Origin: an uncultured Olsenella sp.
Lineage (GTDB): Bacteria > Actinomycetota > Coriobacteriia > Coriobacteriales > Atopobiaceae
Reading direction: 5' to 3'
Assembly (NCBI GenBank): GCA_900540955.1
Contig: UQIF01000013.1
Coordinates: 1 to 53,698, forward strand
DNA: 53,698 bases
Position numbers and translations under genes: made by a program. The notes under the pieces were generated by a model that was given only the letters and a program-made list of their open reading frames with translations, had not been told where the DNA came from and made no database searches. Positions 16,752-26,102 of this stretch are shown here, piece after piece. Position 1 is the first letter of the stretch. Each line of letters begins with the position of its first letter.

Positions 16752-18674
16752 TTGAGCACGGGAACAGCCCAAGAGTCTAATCGCACAACGCTTTTGCTGC
16801 GGCGAGCCCCATTGCTGCTCGCCATGTGCTTCCCCCTTGTGCCTCACCACTACGCGCTCGTCGAGTTCTCCGTTCACGTCGTGTGCGAACCTTTGGCATT
16901 CTCTCCGATCGCCGTCGCCTTTGCCTTTGCACTTGTGTCCAGCTCAAGAGTCCGGCATTCAGCTCTCCCCAGACTCGGCCCTAAGCTTCTGCTCGCCTCT
17001 GTGCTGCTTCTCGCGGGATGCGACATCGCCTATGCCGCCTGGAGGCTCGGCCATGACATCCAGGTACCGATGACATCCCTGCAGCCTTTGGATGTTCTTG
17101 CCCAATCGCTTCTTTTGACGACATGCGCTCTTCTATCTGAGCGCCAGCCTGCCGAGGATGACCTCCCTCGCAACTCGAGCCAGAAGGCCAACGCCACGGC
17201 CTTCGCGTTCGTCATTGGAGCACTTCTTCCCCGAGCGCTCGGCTTACTCAGTTTTGCGTTTCAAGGCTCAATCCCCGGGCAAATAACTGTGTGCCTCATC
17301 TCAGGGGCAATCGGATATTTCCTAGTCACCAGATTCAATCGGGGCGCCGGCAATTCCGGTCCCCAAATCACCGTGCCCCGCCCCGCTTTGCTCGGGCTTT
17401 TGTTCTCTTCCTCATTCGACGAGCTCACGCTGACCGCCCTGTGCAGCGCGCAGGTCAATCTCGACTCTCAAAATGCCGCCGCGCTCAGAGGCGCTGCACT
17501 CGGCTACGCCATAGCTTTCGTCTCCTATGTCCTGATCATTTTGCTTATGGGCCTCATTCTTTGGCTACTCCCGCGCGTTCGGCCACAGGATATAGGGTCC
17601 TCTTCGGGCGAGCCCTCGGCACCCACTCATAACCTCGAATCGCTCAGCGAGCGCCAGCAGCAGGTTTTATCCATGGCCTCCGACGGCCTTTCCGATACCG
17701 AAATCGCTCAGTCCCTTGGTCTTGCGCCCGGCACTGTGAGCAACCATAAACGTCGAGGCCTCGAACGACTCGGCCTTGCCGGAGTCGCCGATCTTTGCGA
17801 AAACACCCACGCCCAAAACGAGCAGGCACTCACCGAGGTTCCGTTACGGCGCCCCATCGTCAAGGCAATTCCTGTAATCGGCGTCGCGGCGCTCATCTGC
17901 ATCGCGCCCTTCATCCCCACCGCTCCCGACACCGCATATTGCCTCGCTATTGTGCTTGGACTCCTTACGTGCTTTACCTCAGCCCTACTCCAACCGCAAT
18001 CGCGCGGGTCCGCAGATCGGCAGAGCAAAGAAGCGCAGGAGCTGCAGTCGAGCATTTGCGCCTTCTCCTTTGTCCTCGGCATCGGGATTGCCTTGTGCTG
18101 GTCCTTCCCGAACACGGTCACCGCCATTGCCGTCTGTGCATCGCTTTTTCTCATAGTCAGCGTGTCATTTTCCGGTCGGATTGCGACCAAGGGCGCCTCG
18201 AGGTCCCGCAGCAGCGGCCTCCGAATCGCGGACGATACGACCTCGCGCGCAACTCTTGCATTTCTGGCGGCGGGGCTGATCCTTGCCGCGCACGCATCCC
18301 AGCTTCTCGGCATGCTGCCCGCCACGGCGTCACGGTGCCATCTTGTGGCCCAGCTATGCATAGTCGTCACAACCGTAAGGTTAACCGGCATTCTGATGCG
18401 ACTCGGCCAGGCCAACGCCACCGACAAAGCAGCCGGCAGTACCTCGGCGACTAAAGAAGCCTTCCTTAGGTCAAAGGGCGTCGGAGACTTGGAAGCCGAG
18501 GTTCTCGCGCTCTCGGCACAGGGTTATACGAGGCCCCAAATCTGTGACCTGCTTCACATCGCCGCAGGCACAGTAAACAGCAGTCGAGCCTCCGCCTACA
18601 AGAAACTCGGCATCCACAGCAAAGACGAGCTACTCAGATTACTCGAGGAAATCGCAGGTAAAGACTGTCGTTAA
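16752..18674 (+). CDS. Membrane regulator with two LuxR-type helix-turn-helix domains
   Basis: The 640-residue protein alternates membrane and DNA-binding modules. Several hydrophobic helices (about 18-280) precede a first LuxR-type HTH at about 298-345 (LSERQQQVLSMASDGLSDTE...). A second helical region (about 368-560) precedes a second HTH at about 576-635 (TRPQICDLLHIAAGTVNSS...). Coriobacteria often carry a membrane domain with one C-terminal LuxR HTH; two in one chain looks like a tandem duplication or fusion. There is no receiver domain. The start is TTG 16752, with GGAGG 8 bases upstream and no better codon near. It immediately precedes an ABC-transporter operon on the same strand, which it probably controls. 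The signal is unknown. Confidence 0.85.
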   Translation: MSTGTAQESNRTTLLLRRAPLLLAMCFPLVPHHYALVEFSVHVVCEPLAFSPIAVAFAFALVSSSRVRHSALPRLGPKLLLASVLLLAGCDIAYAAWRLGHDIQVPMTSLQPLDVLAQSLLLTTCALLSERQPAEDDLPRNSSQKANATAFAFVIGALLPRALGLLSFAFQGSIPGQITVCLISGAIGYFLVTRFNRGAGNSGPQITVPRPALLGLLFSSSFDELTLTALCSAQVNLDSQNAAALRGAALGYAIAFVSYVLIILLMGLILWLLPRVRPQDIGSSSGEPSAPTHNLESLSERQQQVLSMASDGLSDTEIAQSLGLAPGTVSNHKRRGLERLGLAGVADLCENTHAQNEQALTEVPLRRPIVKAIPVIGVAALICIAPFIPTAPDTAYCLAIVLGLLTCFTSALLQPQSRGSADRQSKEAQELQSSICAFSFVLGIGIALCWSFPNTVTAIAVCASLFLIVSVSFSGRIATKGASRSRSSGLRIADDTTSRATLAFLAAGLILAAHASQLLGMLPATASRCHLVAQLCIVVTTVRLTGILMRLGQANATDKAAGSTSATKEAFLRSKGVGDLEAEVLALSAQGYTRPQICDLLHIAAGTVNSSRASAYKKLGIHSKDELLRLLEEIAGKDCR

Positions 18675-18773
18675 AACCGCATATCCCCTCGACACCCAAC
18701 GTCACGGCCTCCATAGGTAGACTCCTTCTCGATCGCGCACGCCCAATTGGAGCCCTAAGAGAACGGAGGCGCG

Positions 18774-19418
18774 ATGTTGGTCGAACTCAGGGATTACACG
18801 AAGATCATCCAAGGCGTCACGGTGCTGGACAAAGTGAGCCTCACCTTGGAAAGCGGGAAGATCTACGGCGTCAAGGGAAAGAACGGCTCGGGCAAAACGA
18901 TGCTGTTGCGGGCATTGGCTGGGCTGATCTATCCGACGGCAGGCTCCCTTCTTATTGATCGCACGCCGCTCGAGAAAGGTCATTTTCCCCCGAGCGTTGG
19001 CGTGCTCATCGAAACCCCTTCGTTTGTGCCGAACAGAACCGGGCTATCGAACCTCCTGGAGATCTCCGAGATCAAGGGCCTGATATCGGACCAAACAGTG
19101 GCCCGGGCGCTTCAAGCCGTCGGTCTCGACCCCAAAGACCCCAGACCGGTCAGAAAGTACTCGCTGGGAATGCGCCAGCGGCTTGGAATAGCCTGCGCGG
19201 TCATGGAGCGGCCCTCGCTTCTGCTTCTCGACGAACCGGTAAACGCCCTCGACCCCGCCGGCATCGAGATGGCGTGCCAACTCTTTGACGGCGCAAGGCG
19301 CCACGGTGCGATCGTCGTCATCGCCTGTCACGACTCGGAGGAGCTCGAGGGGCTCTTCGACGAGCGCATCGACCTTTCGGACGGCAGGATTGTCGGGAGG
19401 CGATGCCCCCATGAATAA
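18774..19418 (+). CDS. ABC transporter ATPase
   Basis: A 214-residue stand-alone ATPase. Walker A is GKNGSGKT (about 38-45), the signature is YSLGMRQRLG (about 131), Walker B is LLLLDEPVNALD (about 151) and the switch histidine is in IACHDSEE. The short length and Y-S-L-G-M signature resemble ATPases of antibiotic or lantibiotic self-protection ABC systems (BcrA/LanF type). ATG 18774 follows ACGGAGG. The 3' end overlaps the next gene by 8 bases. It should energise the three membrane proteins encoded downstream. Confidence 0.9.
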   Translation: MLVELRDYTKIIQGVTVLDKVSLTLESGKIYGVKGKNGSGKTMLLRALAGLIYPTAGSLLIDRTPLEKGHFPPSVGVLIETPSFVPNRTGLSNLLEISEIKGLISDQTVARALQAVGLDPKDPRPVRKYSLGMRQRLGIACAVMERPSLLLLDEPVNALDPAGIEMACQLFDGARRHGAIVVIACHDSEELEGLFDERIDLSDGRIVGRRCPHE

Positions 19419-20010
19419 GCGCAAGAAGAAAACTAGGGCGGTCCTTGCTGTGCTTCTTGCGGCTTTTGCTGCCCTCCTCTACGTCCGTCGCTTCAAGGAA
19501 GTAAACGCCGGGATCAATTACTCGGTCGAGAAGGCCCAAGTCGGAGAGCCCGTCCAAGCTAATCTAAGCGGCGCATCCAGCGACTCGCTTTCAACCATTA
19601 CGGTCGCAAGTGCTCGCGAGCTCACACCGGACGAGCTCGCCGAACTCTCGGCCCGACCCTCTCTCGAAGGCTATCTGGACGAAGATGCCCACGTCGTGCT
19701 TGTCTTCATCGCCACCGATGATGGTGAGGCGAGCACGGCGGAGGCAACGACCGAAATCTACCTCCAATCCGGGGTCACCTCCTGGCAGTGCGACCCGATG
19801 ATCGGCATCGAGCTGGCAGAGGATCCACCGTCCACGATTGAGTCCGACGGAGCCGCCATCGCTCTGGCGTATTTGGTCTCTCCCGCCCGATCCGGCGGGC
19901 AGGCCTGGGCCGGCCTTAACAACAAGGGCTTCTCTTTGGTCACCTCAACGTGGCCTCAGCGGGTGTCCGTCGAGCTTGGGAGGATTGAGCCGTGGTCGCT
20001 TACGAGCTAA
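19411..20010 (+). CDS. Membrane-anchored extracytoplasmic protein, unknown
   Basis: The 199-residue product starts with a lysine/arginine-rich cytoplasmic end (NKRKKKTR) and one hydrophobic helix (about 9-25). It has no lipobox. The remainder is a soluble acidic domain outside the membrane, with no family I recognise. It is placed between the ATPase (8-base overlap) and the first permease (19-base overlap), so it is part of the same translated unit. It may be an accessory or adaptor part of the transporter, or a ligand-binding domain. No catalytic motif is seen. Confidence 0.75.
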   Translation: MNKRKKKTRAVLAVLLAAFAALLYVRRFKEVNAGINYSVEKAQVGEPVQANLSGASSDSLSTITVASARELTPDELAELSARPSLEGYLDEDAHVVLVFIATDDGEASTAEATTEIYLQSGVTSWQCDPMIGIELAEDPPSTIESDGAAIALAYLVSPARSGGQAWAGLNNKGFSLVTSTWPQRVSVELGRIEPWSLTS

Positions 20011-20813
20011 GGCGTGCTTTTACCGGATATGAGTTCAGGTTCGCCCTGTTCGCCGCGCTCTGCCTTTCGATGTTGCAGCTTTGCTTTGTCCCGCTGCAAT
20101 ACTGCGTTGGAGACGCATGGAGCCAATGGCGATCGGGCGCATACGGCATGCCCCCGTCAGTCTGGGCCTCTTGGATAGGAGGCACCCCACAGTCCATCTG
20201 GTCGGCTCTGTTCTACTACCTTGTGCCGCTCCTCAGCTGCGCCCCGTTCGCCTCATCGGCGTGCACGGACCTCAGCGGAGGCCTGGCCCCCGTGCTCGCC
20301 TCGCGGTCGAGCGCACGCGAGTACACGCTCTCCAAGATGCTGGCAAGCTGCGCCTCCGGTGTGTTCGTTTTTGTGGTCCCCCAGGTCTTGAACCTACTTG
20401 CCACCATGCTGCTCGTACCCTTGATTCCCCCAGACCCCGTTACGCTGTTGTTCCCCATCACCTACCGAGCTGCCGTGGCCGAGCTGTACTATTCCTCTCC
20501 CCTGCTCTACACGCTGCTCTTCTTGGCTGTCGGGTCCGCATTCATCTGTCTCCTGAATTGCGCCTGCATCGCCTGCTCGAGTCGATTGCGGTCCCGCCTG
20601 CTCATCTCGTTTTTGCCGTTTCTGGGGTGCATGCTGCTGAATTTCCTCCTGAGCACGATCGGCCTGGCGTGCTATTCGCCGGAGAACATCCTGAGCCCCT
20701 ACCAGCAATACCCGGGGATGAGCATCAGCCTTACGGTCGCACTTCTTGGCCTTTTGCTTGCCACGGTTGTGGGGTACGCGGCAATCAAATCGCAAAGGGT
20801 TGATGTCTTGTGA
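19992..20813 (+). CDS. ABC-2 type membrane protein (first of three)
   Basis: A 273-residue polytopic protein with about six hydrophobic segments, near 18-40, 66-90, 115-145, 165-195, 205-230 and 245-265. The start AYELRRAFTGYEFRF is typical of ABC-2 permeases, with a short amphipathic helix before the first span. GTG 19992 overlaps the preceding gene by 19 bases. The stop overlaps the next GTG by four bases. The partner ATPase is at 18774. The substrate is unknown. Confidence 0.75.
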   Translation: MVAYELRRAFTGYEFRFALFAALCLSMLQLCFVPLQYCVGDAWSQWRSGAYGMPPSVWASWIGGTPQSIWSALFYYLVPLLSCAPFASSACTDLSGGLAPVLASRSSAREYTLSKMLASCASGVFVFVVPQVLNLLATMLLVPLIPPDPVTLLFPITYRAAVAELYYSSPLLYTLLFLAVGSAFICLLNCACIACSSRLRSRLLISFLPFLGCMLLNFLLSTIGLACYSPENILSPYQQYPGMSISLTVALLGLLLATVVGYAAIKSQRVDVL

Positions 20814-21640
20814 GGTCGCATGGCAAGAAGTGCCCTCCCGGCCTATCGAGGGCTTTGGCACTATCCCGCCACTTTGCGCGACCTGGAAGCATGGCCGCAT
20901 GCGGGTTCATGGCCGCATTCGTTATCTTCGACTCTGCGGCGATCGCACTGTCATCGAACGCGCGTGGCTATCCCCCGGCATCGCCGCTCGACGCTTTCTT
21001 GCTCCTGTACTACGGTGAGCCTGAGCACGCGCCGTCTTCACGCTTTTATGTGACCGTCCCCATAACATGGCTCATGGGCCAGGCCCTGTTCTTTGCCTAT
21101 ATCGCCTGCGCGCTCTTTTGGGCCAACGGCGGTCGAGGGAGGCAATTCCTGCTGCGTGCCGGGTCCTCGAGGGTGTGGTGGTCCTCCCTATGCCTGGCCG
21201 TGCTGACGATGACGCTTGTTCGCTTCCTCGCATCCATAGCCGTCTGCACGGCCTTTCCAGCCGTCTCCTATTTGCTAGGGATCAAACCGAGCGCAGTAGG
21301 GCCCTTCCCCATTGGCTCTTTAGGACCCTCGCCCCAGGTCGCGCCGCATTTGGCCTTCTCTGTCTTGCTGCCACAGATTCTGCTTGCTCAACTCTTGGCT
21401 TTCTTGTCGCTTAACCTGGGGGCATTCTGGTCTTTTGCATGCGTCGCGGCGTTTTCCGCCCTCTCGGCGATCGCGCCGGGAGCTTTGCTCTTCGGCGACT
21501 GGAGCATGCTCGCCAGAAACGCGATTTGCCGCCCCGGCGGCGTAAGCCCAGTGGCCATCGAAGCGTTTTCCCTTCTTCTTTGCGCGCTGCTCTGGGCAAT
21601 TGGCGCCCTCAGGGTGACGTCGCGCGTCGAGCTCATGTAA
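20810..21640 (+). CDS. ABC-2 type membrane protein (second of three)
   Basis: A 276-residue polytopic protein with about six hydrophobic segments and a large outside loop near 50-75. GTG 20810 overlaps the upstream stop (GTGA). A first stretch rich in basic residues (SHGKKCPPGLSR) is cytoplasmic. No soluble domain is present. It resembles its neighbours in size and layout but not obviously in sequence. Confidence 0.72.
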   Translation: MRSHGKKCPPGLSRALALSRHFARPGSMAACGFMAAFVIFDSAAIALSSNARGYPPASPLDAFLLLYYGEPEHAPSSRFYVTVPITWLMGQALFFAYIACALFWANGGRGRQFLLRAGSSRVWWSSLCLAVLTMTLVRFLASIAVCTAFPAVSYLLGIKPSAVGPFPIGSLGPSPQVAPHLAFSVLLPQILLAQLLAFLSLNLGAFWSFACVAAFSALSAIAPGALLFGDWSMLARNAICRPGGVSPVAIEAFSLLLCALLWAIGALRVTSRVELM

Positions 21641-21666
21641 GCACAGGTCACGACCAATGGAGCCAC

Positions 21667-22497
21667 ATGCCATCCCATATAAAGAAACTCACGAGGTCTT
21701 TCCATGCAAACCGAGGTCTGCTGCTATCGCTACTGCTCATTTCCATAATCGTCGTTCGGTATAACCAAACGGGATTCGCAAGGTCTCTTCCCGCGGGAAC
21801 CCAGCCGTCCCCTGTAGACTTCCTGATCTTCGATATGGGTACGGACGGTCAGCTGAGCATCGCTTGGTTCCTTGCCCCGCTTTGCTCGATGGCGCTTGTG
21901 ACTTTGGCGCTTAGCCCCGAGGCACACGAGATGGCGGTTCTCGGCCACGGCTCGCTGCGAAGTCTATGGCTTTCCGAGCTGGCCGACGCCGCCTTGGCGG
22001 CCGCGCACGTATCGGTTGCCGTATTCCTCGTCTCCTTGTTTTGCGGCATTGCCACGGAGAGCGCCCAAGGCGCCGGAACCGCCGGCAGCGTCTGCGCCGT
22101 GATGACGGGACAAGAATTCCATCCGAGCGCAAGTCAGGTTTTTGTTGCCCTCGCCTGCTTGGTCCATCTGGTATCCGTGACCTTCTTTGTAACGCTGGCA
22201 TACCTGGGCACAAGAAGAATCACCGGAAGCCGGCTGGGCTCATTCGCCTTGACCCTTGTGTTTCTGCTTCCGAGCGTCACGAACGGGAACTCGTTCGTGA
22301 GCGATCTTTTGCGCAATATCCCCGGCGTCGCATTCATCGAGAACCCCATCCACGCTTTCGTCACGTTCCAGAGCGTCGATTGGCAGCGATGGCTTGGCAA
22401 CGAGGCCCCGCATCTCTGGTTTTTACCTCTGGTATCCATCTTGTTGGCCGCAATCGTGTACGGTCTCTCGAATCGGCAAGAAGTGTCGTGGCGATAA
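21667..22497 (+). CDS. ABC-2 type membrane protein (third of three)
   Basis: A 276-residue membrane protein. It starts with a basic amphipathic helix (PSHIKKLTRSFHANRG) and has about six spans. ATG 21667 has only a weak TGGAG site, 26 bases after the previous stop. It is the last gene of the operon. Three non-identical membrane proteins for one ATPase differ from the common one- or two-permease plan; LanFEG has one ATPase and two permeases. Confidence 0.72.
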   Translation: MPSHIKKLTRSFHANRGLLLSLLLISIIVVRYNQTGFARSLPAGTQPSPVDFLIFDMGTDGQLSIAWFLAPLCSMALVTLALSPEAHEMAVLGHGSLRSLWLSELADAALAAAHVSVAVFLVSLFCGIATESAQGAGTAGSVCAVMTGQEFHPSASQVFVALACLVHLVSVTFFVTLAYLGTRRITGSRLGSFALTLVFLLPSVTNGNSFVSDLLRNIPGVAFIENPIHAFVTFQSVDWQRWLGNEAPHLWFLPLVSILLAAIVYGLSNRQEVSWR

Positions 22498-22546
22498 GGG
22501 CCGTCAAAAGCCCTCGCTCCCGCGCAGCCAGTGATGAGGCGCCGAC

Positions 22547-23401
22547 CTAACCGACCGAGGACGAGAGCCGCTCCGCGTCCGCGGGCCGCGCCGAGTACAT
22601 CTTCACCAACCGGACGACGGTGCCGGAGCCCGAGGTCTTGGGGCCGATGGTCACCGAGTCCGCCAAAAGCCGCATGAGCTTGATCCCGCGCCCGCGCTCG
22701 GCAAACGAGTCTCCTTCGGGCTCGGCGGCGGCCCCGCCCCCGCCGGCGCAGCCGCAGTCCCCCGGCAAGAAGCCCTCCCCGCAGTCGGCCACGTCGATCA
22801 CGACGCGGTCTGCGTACGCCGCCACCGTGACCAGCACCCCGTCGGCGCAGGTGTGGTCCACGGCGTTGCCCACCGCCTCTCCCGACGCGAGGTTCATGTC
22901 AAAGAGGTCATCGTCAGAAAGCGGCAGCTCGGCGATCATGCGCTGCAGGCGATTGCGCGCGCAGTCGAGCTTTTCCTTATCCACCCGAAACGTGGTGCGC
23001 CACTCGGGCAAGGTGTTCGCGGGGAGCTCGGGCACATTGGTGGAGTCGCCCGCGCGCGTGACGGGCACGAGGTCCGCCATCCGCATGACGACGAGCGCCC
23101 GATACACCCTGTCGGCCACGTTGGTGAGCGAGATGAGCCCGCCCACCTGACGCATGCGGCGCATCTCGCGCAGAATCATCCCGAAGCCGGCCGAGTCGGC
23201 ATGGGAGGCGTTGGCCATGTTGAGCACGACGCGTCGACAGCCGGAGTCGATGAGCTCATCGACGAGCTCGCGCACCTTGGGCGCCGACCTCACGTCGAGG
23301 TCGCCGTCCACGCTCACCTGCGCTATGTTCGTCTTCGTCGTCATACCCAGAGCATGCCCAGCCAGAAACCCCGCTAAACACCCGGATTGCCCAGGGGTCA
23401 C
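22547..23401 (-). CDS. STAS + HATPase fusion (anti-sigma / anti-anti-sigma partner-switch protein)
   Basis: One chain carries both halves of a partner switch. A STAS domain (about 25-115) has the phosphorylatable serine in HADSAGFG. An RsbW/SpoIIAB-like ATPase domain (about 140-275) has the N box GEAVGNAVDH, the G1 box DCGEGF and the G2 box ERGRGIKLM. These are normally separate RsbV and RsbW proteins. The start is uncertain. GTG 23401 has TAGG in the upstream gene's stop region and gives 284 residues. ATG 23344 lies directly before the STAS domain but has no clear Shine-Dalgarno. It is 8 bases after the phosphatase gene, so they form an operon. The target sigma factor is not in the window. 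Confidence 0.83.
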   Translation of the reverse strand: MTPGQSGCLAGFLAGHALGMTTKTNIAQVSVDGDLDVRSAPKVRELVDELIDSGCRRVVLNMANASHADSAGFGMILREMRRMRQVGGLISLTNVADRVYRALVVMRMADLVPVTRAGDSTNVPELPANTLPEWRTTFRVDKEKLDCARNRLQRMIAELPLSDDDLFDMNLASGEAVGNAVDHTCADGVLVTVAAYADRVVIDVADCGEGFLPGDCGCAGGGGAAAEPEGDSFAERGRGIKLMRLLADSVTIGPKTSGSGTVVRLVKMYSARPADAERLSSSVG

Positions 23402-23409
23402 AAATTGGC

Positions 23410-25641
23410 CTACCCGAGCGCGTCGAAGCGCAGCGAGACCATGGCCACGTCGTCCTCGAGCTTGTGTCCCGTGAACTCCTCGACAGTGCCCAGCAGGCGG
23501 CTCAGGAAGCCCTCATACGGCTTTTGGGGGTCGCTCTCGCGCATGACCATGTCGCGCAGCCCCTGCTCGCCGAAGAAGGCTCCCGAGGGGTCTCGGGCCT
23601 CGGTCGTGCCGTCGGTGTACAGCAGCAGCACGTCGCCCTCGCCGATGCCGATCGAGCCGTCGCGGTAGGCGATGTCGTGGAAGGCGCCCACAACGCCCGA
23701 TTGCACGTCCAGAAGCGTCATCTCCTGGCCGCCCGCACGCACGAGCAGCGCGGGCGGGTGCCCCGCGGAGCAGTACGTGATGGTCGACGACGCGAGGTCG
23801 ATGATGCCCACGAACAGCGTGGCGAACGTCTCGACGCGTGAGAACCCGAGCAGAAACTCGTTCAGGCTCCGGACCATGCGCGCAGGCGCAAGGCCTTCCC
23901 AGGCGTAGGCGCCGAGCGCCGTCTTTACCGCGGCGGAGACCGAGGCGGCCTCGACGCCCTTTCCCGAGACGTCGCCCATGATCACGCAGGCGCGACGGTC
24001 GGGCAAACAGATCAGGTCGTAGAAGTCGCCGCCCACGAAGGCGGAGGCCGTGGCGGAAGAGTAGACGCCCTGGGCATCAATGCCCTCGACGTGCTGCAGC
24101 TCGTTTTTCATCCCCGACTGGAGGGCCTGCGAGATGCGCCGGTTTTCGTTGCGGGTCTTCTCGCCCTCCAGGACGTCGCGCAGGCACGAGGCCAGGCGCG
24201 CGAGGAAGGCGAGGTCGACCTCGTCGAACGGCTCGGCTCCGTCCGGTCGCAGCATGAGGCAGGCGCGCCGCGCGCCTGCCGCCTCGCCGCCGTCCACCAG
24301 GACCGCCTCGCACGGCTCCCCGAGTTCGCGCAGGCGCTCGCGCAGTCGATCGCCGGGCATGAGCGGCACGACCGACACGCCGTCGATCGCGTGGCCCTCG
24401 CACAGCTCGTCGATGTCGCAGTCGAACTCCTGTCGCCCCGTGAGCGGGAGCGTCGCCGCGAGCTTTCCCGACTCGACCTCCACCTCGGCGAAGGCGGCGT
24501 CGAGCTCGCCCGCCGCCTCGCGCAGCATCCCCTCGATGGCGTCGCGCGGGTTCCCGGAGTCGCCCGCGCCGAGAGCCTTCTCGCGGAGCTCGGTCAGAAT
24601 CTCGTCGAGGCGCGCCGAGCGCTGCGAGCGCATGGCGGCGAAAGCCCCCACGAGCTGGACCGCGAGGTAGTGCGCCACGGAGTCGAGCAGCCGCGCCTCC
24701 TCCTTGTCGACCGGGTACTGGCGCTTCCAGCCCACCTCGATGATCGAGATGACCTCGCCGTCGAACCACACGGGCACGGCGATGAAGCTGGTGAAGGGCG
24801 GCAGGAGCTTGGACTGGATCTTTATGATCTCGCGCGTGTCCTCGTTGACGACCTCTCGCGATGTCAGGCGCCCCGCGCGCAGGGCGTCGCCGGTCGGCGG
24901 CGCAACGCGCAGGCGGACAGCCTTTCCGGCGCGCGTGGCAAGCGTCTCGACCGTGCGCCCGAAGTGCATGAAGCGCGGGACCCGGGCCGCGTCGATGTCG
25001 CCCGCGAGTCCGCGCAGGTGAAACCCGTCGGCACCGGCGAGGTACACGATCGTGCCGTCGGCGTCGAGCGTCTGGTAGAGCCGCTCGAGCACGCGCGAGA
25101 AGAGCTCGCCGACGTCCGGGGCGTCGAGGGTGTCGAGCACGATGTTGAAGGCGCCAGAGAGGCGCTTGTTCGCTCGCTTGAGGTCGTCGACCGCCCGGTC
25201 GTGCTCACGGGCGTCGGCGAGCCCTCCGTCTGCGGCGTGGGCAACGAGCAGGTACGTCTCGCCGGGTGCCGTCACCGACTCGCAGCGAACCGTCACGGCG
25301 CGAAGGACGCCGTCAAGCCCGCGACACATGGCGGGAGCCGAGGAGCCGTCGAGCGCAAAGGGCAAGTCCTCCACCGAGGACGCGACACCGGACGCAGCAG
25401 GCGCGTCGGCGTCGTCTAGGTCAGGAAAGAGGCCTTGCACATAGAGCCCCGCCACATCGACGCCGTCGGCGGCCAAAAGCTCGGAGGCCTCCTCGTTCGC
25501 AAGAAGCACCCTGCCCGCCCCGTCAAATACGAGCACGCAGTCGCTCGTGAGCTGCAAAAGACGCGAGAAGGTGCCCGCGAGGCTCCCCTCCCCGATTCCC
25601 TCCACATGGCGCCTGGAGAGCGCCGTCTTCGACCTTGGCAT
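23410..25641 (-). CDS. PAS-GAF-PP2C phosphatase (RsbU/SpoIIE family)
   Basis: A 743-residue signalling phosphatase. A PAS domain (about 22-120) precedes a GAF domain (about 160-340) and a second sensor-like region (about 370-490). The C-terminal SpoIIE-type PP2C domain (about 515-740) has GGDFYDL near 535, MGDVSGKG near 555 and the final metal-binding LLLYTDGTTEA near 692. It should dephosphorylate the serine of a STAS protein. The likely substrate is the STAS part of the fusion encoded 8 bases downstream. Signals may be small ligands at PAS or GAF. ATG 25641 is preceded by AAAGG. Confidence 0.87.
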   Translation of the reverse strand: MPRSKTALSRRHVEGIGEGSLAGTFSRLLQLTSDCVLVFDGAGRVLLANEEASELLAADGVDVAGLYVQGLFPDLDDADAPAASGVASSVEDLPFALDGSSAPAMCRGLDGVLRAVTVRCESVTAPGETYLLVAHAADGGLADAREHDRAVDDLKRANKRLSGAFNIVLDTLDAPDVGELFSRVLERLYQTLDADGTIVYLAGADGFHLRGLAGDIDAARVPRFMHFGRTVETLATRAGKAVRLRVAPPTGDALRAGRLTSREVVNEDTREIIKIQSKLLPPFTSFIAVPVWFDGEVISIIEVGWKRQYPVDKEEARLLDSVAHYLAVQLVGAFAAMRSQRSARLDEILTELREKALGAGDSGNPRDAIEGMLREAAGELDAAFAEVEVESGKLAATLPLTGRQEFDCDIDELCEGHAIDGVSVVPLMPGDRLRERLRELGEPCEAVLVDGGEAAGARRACLMLRPDGAEPFDEVDLAFLARLASCLRDVLEGEKTRNENRRISQALQSGMKNELQHVEGIDAQGVYSSATASAFVGGDFYDLICLPDRRACVIMGDVSGKGVEAASVSAAVKTALGAYAWEGLAPARMVRSLNEFLLGFSRVETFATLFVGIIDLASSTITYCSAGHPPALLVRAGGQEMTLLDVQSGVVGAFHDIAYRDGSIGIGEGDVLLLYTDGTTEARDPSGAFFGEQGLRDMVMRESDPQKPYEGFLSRLLGTVEEFTGHKLEDDVAMVSLRFDALG

Positions 25642-25679
25642 GCGCGCGGCAACCTTTCGTCCGGGACCGCGCGATGGCG

Positions 25680-26102
25680 TTAGCCGACCTCGTAGAGGTC
25701 CTTGGCCTCCAGAAACGCAAGGCCGCTGTCGCGCAGCTTGATCTCCAGCGGCTCACCGGTGGCCTTGATCACGTCCACCGTGCGGTCGCCCATGGAGCAA
25801 GTGTAGGCGTATTCGACGTTGAGGTCACACGACGCGAGGCGATCGAGGAGGTGCCCCAGCGCGCCGGGAACATTTTCTACCTCCGCGGCGACCACGCGGG
25901 CGCACATGGCGTTGTAGCCGCGCTCCCGCAGCATCTGGGCGGTCGCGCGGGGTTTGTCGCAGATCACGCGGATAATGCCGAAATCCACCGTCTCGGCGAC
26001 CATGAGGGCATGGATCTGGATGCTCTCCTCGCCGAGCAGGTGGCACATGGCGGCGAGCTTTCCAGGGCCGTCGGGCAAGCAAACGGTGAGCTGGTCGATC
26101 AT
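25680..26102 (-). CDS. Double ACT-domain protein
   Basis: The 140-residue product is two ACT domains in tandem (about 3-68 and 72-136), with the usual G-P-G-x-L in LPDGPGKLAAM and VPGALGHLL. ACT pairs bind amino acids and act as regulatory modules. No catalytic domain is attached, so this is a stand-alone sensor or regulatory protein. The start at 26102 follows GGGAGCC. It lies directly outside the left repeat of the tRNA-Leu element. Confidence 0.85.
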   Translation of the reverse strand: MIDQLTVCLPDGPGKLAAMCHLLGEESIQIHALMVAETVDFGIIRVICDKPRATAQMLRERGYNAMCARVVAAEVENVPGALGHLLDRLASCDLNVEYAYTCSMGDRTVDVIKATGEPLEIKLRDSGLAFLEAKDLYEVG

